Notes under the pieces: generated by a model
Seen by the model: the letters and a program-made list of their open reading frames with translations, nothing else
Databases searched by the model: none
What the model was told of the DNA's origin: nothing
DNA from: GCA-2684655 sp045105235
Lineage (GTDB): Bacteria > Planctomycetota > UBA1135 > UBA2386
Assembly (NCBI GenBank): GCA_045105235.1
Contig: JBGCDH010000087.1
Span: 1-64,000, forward strand
Length of the DNA: 64,000 nucleotides
Reading direction: 5' to 3'
Made by a program: the position numbers and the translations under genes
Shown here: piece after piece, positions 60,260-64,000 of the stretch
Layout: the number at the start of each line of letters is the position of its first letter
Position numbering within the stretch: the first letter of the stretch is position 1

Positions 60260-62107
60260 CTAGTCGGCTGCGGGCGCCAGCCGACGCCACAGTTCGCGCG
60301 CAATCGGCAGCGGTTCGGCAAACGCAACGCAGGCGAGCAGCTCGCCGGCGAGCGGCGCCGAAACGAGGCCGCGCGAGCCGTGCGCCAGCGATACGGCAGC
60401 GCGCGGCCGCGCCGGATCGGTTGCCGCTTTCAGGTAGCCGACGAGCGGCATCCGATTGGGGCTGGTGGCCCGCACCGCGGCGAAGCGCGCCACGATGTCG
60501 GCGCGTCGGAGCGCTTCGCCCCATTCGCCGGCTGGCGCAGATGCAAACTTCGCGAGGATGCGCTCGTCGTCGTCCCGGCGCACGTCATCGCCCTCATCGC
60601 CGCGGTTGTAGGTTGAGCCTAGCCAGCTGATGCCGGCCGATTGCGATGGGCTCAGGTAGCCCGAGGTGCACAGCACGCTCGCTGGGGCTTGCTGCGCATC
60701 GGGCCAGCGCACGGCCATGGCCTGGCCGCGCGTCGCGCGCACGGTTCGCAGGTTGCAGGTGTCGATGTCGCTGCCGCTGCCGCTGCCGGCGTCGCTATCG
60801 GCGCGGTCGTCGCGTGCTTCGGCGTCGGGGCGTCCCGTGGCGTGCACGATCAAATCCGCCGTGAGCCGATCGCCGCCGTCGGCTTGCAGTCCGATGTCAT
60901 GGGTGTGGACGAGGCCTGCAATCAGCTTGGGCGGATGGCAGACGCCGCCGCGCTCGATCCAGGCACCGCCGAACGGCAGCTTGGCACCGACGTGCGCACG
61001 CGCTTCGCCGGCGTCGAGCCAGCGCGCAAGGTCCGAGGTTGCAGGGTTGGCCGCGCGCCGCTGCAGGTCGCGTTCGTCGTTGCTGCTGGTCGCCGCCAAG
61101 AGCACGCCGCATCGGCGAAACGCGCCTTTGTGCTGGGAGAGCCATTCGCTGGTGAAGCGAAAGGCCGTCGCGACAAACTCGGCGTCGGGCACAAACTGCT
61201 CGGCGGGCAGCCATAGCCGTGGACGCACGGCTGCTGCGGGAATGCCGGATGCCCCGCCCGCAAGTCCTTGCGGGTCGTGCAGGGTGACCTGAGCGCCGCG
61301 GCGCGCAAATGCAGCGGCCGCGCACGTGCCTGCGATGCCCGCGCCGCGAACGAGCACCGAGCGTGGCGGGGGAGTGGTCAAGCGGCACGGCTGGATGTTT
61401 GTGTTCGCGCGCTGCGTGAGCGTGCCGCAGAGCATCTCGCGCTTGCGGCCGTAGCCCGGTCGGCGCGACAGTTCGAAGCCTGCTGCCGAAAGGCCGCGGC
61501 GCACGGCTCCCGCTACCGTGTATGTCGCGAACGTGCCGCCTGGGGTCGTGTGCGCCGCGACTTCTCGCAGGAGCGGTTCCGACCACATCGCAGGATTCTT
61601 GGCCGGGGAGAAGCCATCGAGGAACCATGCGTCCGCCTCGAAAGTGTGCGAAGCGAGGCTTTGTTGGGCGTCGCCGTGCAACAGGTGCAGGCTGACGCAG
61701 CCGTCTTCGAATGCGGCACGAAGACTGGGGAGCGTGTCGCTGGTTTGCGATTCCAGGAGTGCTGCGCGCAGCTGGGCGGCGCGCTCGTGAAGCGCGGCAG
61801 GCAGCGCCGCGTGCGCCTGGCGCAGGGCATCGCTTGGCATCGGATGGCGTTCGGTGCTGACAAATACCAGCCGATGGCCAGGCGCGCGATGTTGCGCAAA
61901 GTGGCGCCACGTCACCAGAAAGTTCAGGCCCGTGCCAAAGCCCGTTTCGGCAACCACGGTCGTGGCGTTCGCTTTGGCGAAGAGTTGGGTCAGGTCGTTG
62001 CCGGTGACAAAGACGTGTTCGGTTTCGGCGACCCCGTCGCCGGAAAAGTAGACGTCGCCATAGACGTCCGAAAACGGCCGCCCGTGTTCATCAAACGAAA
62101 CGCTCAC
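60260..62107 (-). CDS. mnmC: Bifunctional tRNA 5-methylaminomethyl-2-thiouridine synthesis protein MnmC
   Basis: 615 residues. The N-terminal domain is the DUF752-type SAM methyltransferase: SFDEHGRPFSDVYGDVYFS, SAM-binding ETGFGTGLNFL at 54-64, WFLDGFSPAKNPAMW and a TVAGAVRRGLSAAGFE segment. The C-terminal domain is an FAD oxidoreductase with VLVRGAGIAGTCAA (dinucleotide fold) and a late SLAHGSRGLVSAPLAGELLA. The order is the normal MnmC order. The FAD domain turns cmnm5s2U34 of tRNA into nm5s2U and the methyltransferase then makes mnm5s2U. It ends 19 bp from the convergent HEAT gene. The MnmE/MnmG partners are not in the window. Confidence 0.92.
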   Translation of the reverse strand: MSVSFDEHGRPFSDVYGDVYFSGDGVAETEHVFVTGNDLTQLFAKANATTVVAETGFGTGLNFLVTWRHFAQHRAPGHRLVFVSTERHPMPSDALRQAHAALPAALHERAAQLRAALLESQTSDTLPSLRAAFEDGCVSLHLLHGDAQQSLASHTFEADAWFLDGFSPAKNPAMWSEPLLREVAAHTTPGGTFATYTVAGAVRRGLSAAGFELSRRPGYGRKREMLCGTLTQRANTNIQPCRLTTPPPRSVLVRGAGIAGTCAAAAFARRGAQVTLHDPQGLAGGASGIPAAAVRPRLWLPAEQFVPDAEFVATAFRFTSEWLSQHKGAFRRCGVLLAATSSNDERDLQRRAANPATSDLARWLDAGEARAHVGAKLPFGGAWIERGGVCHPPKLIAGLVHTHDIGLQADGGDRLTADLIVHATGRPDAEARDDRADSDAGSGSGSDIDTCNLRTVRATRGQAMAVRWPDAQQAPASVLCTSGYLSPSQSAGISWLGSTYNRGDEGDDVRRDDDERILAKFASAPAGEWGEALRRADIVARFAAVRATSPNRMPLVGYLKAATDPARPRAAVSLAHGSRGLVSAPLAGELLACVAFAEPLPIARELWRRLAPAAD

Positions 62108-62176
62108 GTGCGATCGGCGGTGCGGGGCAAAGCGGGCAAGGGTTTGGCGCAGGTTGAGAGCGAGCGGGTCATGGTT

Positions 62177-64000
62177 TCACGGCGTCACGGTATCCGCGTT
62201 GGGGCTGGATGTGCTGCCGCCGCTGTCTTTGCCGCTGCCGCTTCGCCACGCCGCTTCTTCACCCTTCAGCAGCCTTTCGACGCAGCGCAGCCAGCGCACG
62301 TCGCTCCAGTAGTCCGCGTGGCTGCCTGCGCCGAGGCAGTGGTTGATGGGGAAGTTCGGCACGCCGGGGGCTGACTGGATGATGCGGCCCACGTAGTCGT
62401 GTTCGCGGTAGACGTTGTGCCAGAGGTGCAGACGCTGGCGAAGCTGGTGCCACCGGTCGTCGGCAAGGGTTGGATAGTGCTGCGGGAAGTAGTGCTGGTA
62501 GACGTGCTCAAACGGCGAGCCGCACGTCAGCATCACCGCCTTGCGCGCATCAAACGTTTCGTCGTAGGCCGTGCGCGTCGCCGCGCCGATCGGCCTTTGG
62601 AACGCGTTGATGTCGTCCTGTTCGCGTGCCGCAAGTTCGTCGAGCGCGATGATCGTTCCTTGGCTGTGCGCCAGGATCAATACGTCGTCAAACTCCTCAT
62701 GCTTGTGAACATGTTCGACAACGCGGCGAAACCGAGAGCGAATCGGCAGCTCCTGCCGAATGGCGCTGCCGGCAGTGTATTTCTGCAGGTAGCCCAGAAC
62801 GTCATCGGCGAGCCGGAGTCCGGTTTGGATCGCCGTAGCAGCGAGCAGCAGGGCGCCAAAGAACATGCCGTGGTGTTCGTTGAGACCGATGCGGCGAGCG
62901 AGCGCCGCTAGGTCGAACCACTGCGGCAGGCCGCCGTAGTTGGATTGCACAAACGCCAAGGCGCCGAGCACCACGCTGAGCAGCAGCGTCCAGGAAACGA
63001 CGCTCGGCAGCACAAGTCGGGTGCTGGGGCGGGCGCGGTGGAGCAGGGCGGTGGCGATTGCCGCCAGCAAAACAGGAGCCGTCAGCAGCCACTGCACGCC
63101 GTCGGTCTTCAAAACCATGGCCAGCATTTCGCTAGGCAGCGTCTGTGTGCCGTTCGGGCCGGCGGCGATCGGACCGAGTGCGTTCTTTGGCGTGATCTGG
63201 ATCAAGACCCACCACAGGCTCGGCACCAGCACGACCCACAGGCCGAACTGCAGCGCCGCGCACATGGTGACCGCTTCAAGCCGTGCAGCCATGGCCCGCC
63301 CGGGCATCAGCACGCGCAAGGCCGTGTAGATCACAATCGTTGCGGCGAGCGATACGGCCGCGAGTCCGAATGAGACGAGCAGAGCAAAGCCAATGTGCTG
63401 GGTGCATTCGCGCCAGCCGAGGCCGCAGACGAGGCTGTCGATCTGCAGTGCGAAGCCGGCAACGATCATCGATAGCCAGAGGGGGCGCCGCAGAGGGATC
63501 CAGCGTGTTGTGCACGCTGCTCGCACCCGCTCAGGCAAGGTTTTGCCGCCGAGCCGTTCGCCGATCACGGCGAGCCGCCAGATTCCGATCGCTGCGGCGA
63601 CAGCGCCCGTTGCGAGCAGAAACCAGCGTGCCCCGGACGTCATGCCGAGGAGGTGAAAGAGCGAGTGGGCTGCGTAGGCAATCAGCAGCAGCAGGTTGAG
63701 AGCGTAGACCGGCCCGATCAGCGCGATAGAAGCGAACGTCGCGCAGTGCAGCAGCCCGCGATAGACGGGCCTGTCGTGGTCGCCGCGGCTTGCGTGGAAG
63801 ACGGTGCGCAGGCCCACCAAGAAGCCGATCCACGCGCGGACCAGCTCGATCGCGGCGATCGCGATCGCCGGCACCGACGCATTGCGCGTCCAGCACACTT
63901 CGAAGAATGAGAAGTCGCCGCCGCCGTGTTCGCCGTCGGACATCCGGCGCACGTGGCACGGAAACGAACGCTGCGAAAACTCCCCGCGCAGTCGGTAGTC
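62177..64000 (-). CDS. Multi-span membrane protein with lipase-like hydrolase domain (5' partial)
   Basis: The frame stays open to the window edge, so the start is probably beyond 64000; a GTG at 63952 and an ATG at 63943 are the first possible starts inside. About eight membrane spans lie in the N-terminal two thirds (LLLIAYAAHSLFHLLGM; WLSMIVAGFALQIDSLVC; LLTAPVLLAAIATALL). The C-terminal ~230 residues include DDVLILAHSQGTIIAL, the nucleophile elbow of an alpha/beta hydrolase, and a CGSPFEHVYQHYFP segment. It may be a membrane lipase or esterase. It lies 70 bp upstream of mnmC on the same strand and could be in one operon with it. Confidence 0.65.
   Translation of the reverse strand, partial: DYRLRGEFSQRSFPCHVRRMSDGEHGGGDFSFFEVCWTRNASVPAIAIAAIELVRAWIGFLVGLRTVFHASRGDHDRPVYRGLLHCATFASIALIGPVYALNLLLLIAYAAHSLFHLLGMTSGARWFLLATGAVAAAIGIWRLAVIGERLGGKTLPERVRAACTTRWIPLRRPLWLSMIVAGFALQIDSLVCGLGWRECTQHIGFALLVSFGLAAVSLAATIVIYTALRVLMPGRAMAARLEAVTMCAALQFGLWVVLVPSLWWVLIQITPKNALGPIAAGPNGTQTLPSEMLAMVLKTDGVQWLLTAPVLLAAIATALLHRARPSTRLVLPSVVSWTLLLSVVLGALAFVQSNYGGLPQWFDLAALARRIGLNEHHGMFFGALLLAATAIQTGLRLADDVLGYLQKYTAGSAIRQELPIRSRFRRVVEHVHKHEEFDDVLILAHSQGTIIALDELAAREQDDINAFQRPIGAATRTAYDETFDARKAVMLTCGSPFEHVYQHYFPQHYPTLADDRWHQLRQRLHLWHNVYREHDYVGRIIQSAPGVPNFPINHCLGAGSHADYWSDVRWLRCVERLLKGEEAAWRSGSGKDSGGSTSSPNADTVTP

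Noticed and set aside
60250..60265. Short CTAGTGCTAG sequence between the HEAT gene and mnmC, considered as another palindromic element end
   Set aside because: Only the first few bases match; no core, second end or space for an element between the two convergent stops.

Overview
The window is GC-rich, gene-dense bacterial chromosome that looks like a planctomycete, probably one of the high-GC marine lineages. Pointers to this are an ECF sigma factor near a large Ser/Thr kinase-TPR protein, several secreted HEAT-repeat proteins, many lineage-specific signal-peptide proteins, a bacterial topoisomerase VI A subunit, and type II secretion parts scattered away from a full operon. No taxonomic marker was searched, so this placement is inference. 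No tRNA, rRNA, CRISPR array, prophage or intact insertion sequence was seen.

Layout. 1-5655: the partial end of a DedA/VTT membrane protein fused to an ATP-grasp domain, a DinB-like protein, a HerA/DUF87-type ATPase and a DUF3750 lipoprotein. 5656-6305 is a gene-poor gap. 6306-8510: a small secreted protein, a putative anti-sigma protein and its ECF sigma factor. 8705-11896: isoleucyl-tRNA synthetase (type 2-like). 12049-19781: a five-gene chemotaxis operon on the minus strand (MCP, CheA with two CheW-like domains and REC, CheW, CheB, CheR) in which every junction is a 4-nt ATGA overlap. 20062-25789: a small helical exported protein, a lipoprotein, then rpsO and pnp, with structured leader and intergenic RNA and a PNPase carrying a very long charged tail. 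26156-36384: a giant 1998-residue membrane-bound sigma-54 activator, a strong candidate sigma-54 promoter right behind it, then a small exported protein, a secretin and a GspK-like pseudopilin. 36628-45247: a TetR regulator, an outer-membrane barrel, a HEAT protein, an alpha/beta hydrolase, a nucleotide-sugar dehydrogenase, a lipoprotein and a histone-deacetylase-family protein. 45250-50085: ECF sigma factor, secreted protein and Ser/Thr kinase. 50251-53399: a Tat-exported binding protein translationally coupled to a histidine kinase. 53514-64000: secreted proteins, topoisomerase VI A, a HEAT protein, MnmC and a membrane hydrolase cut by the window edge.

Two themes stand out. First, a family of about 120-215 bp palindrome-ended elements (2313, 11899, 34490, 36381, plus a degenerate piece at 53396) sits exactly at gene 3' ends. 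All full copies begin and end in CTAG, and the TAG inside that tetranucleotide is the stop codon of neighbouring genes. Removing the first copy restores a single CTAG that would serve as stop codon for both convergent genes, which suggests insertion into CTAG with a 4-bp duplication. Second, the sensor-activator at 26156 combines an extracytoplasmic CBM9-like domain, several membrane spans, HAMP, GAF, a decayed GGDEF, a sigma-54 AAA+ domain with GAFTGA, and a winged-helix DNA-binding end in one chain. A matching -24/-12 promoter precedes the secretin genes downstream, so the two may form one sensing and export circuit.
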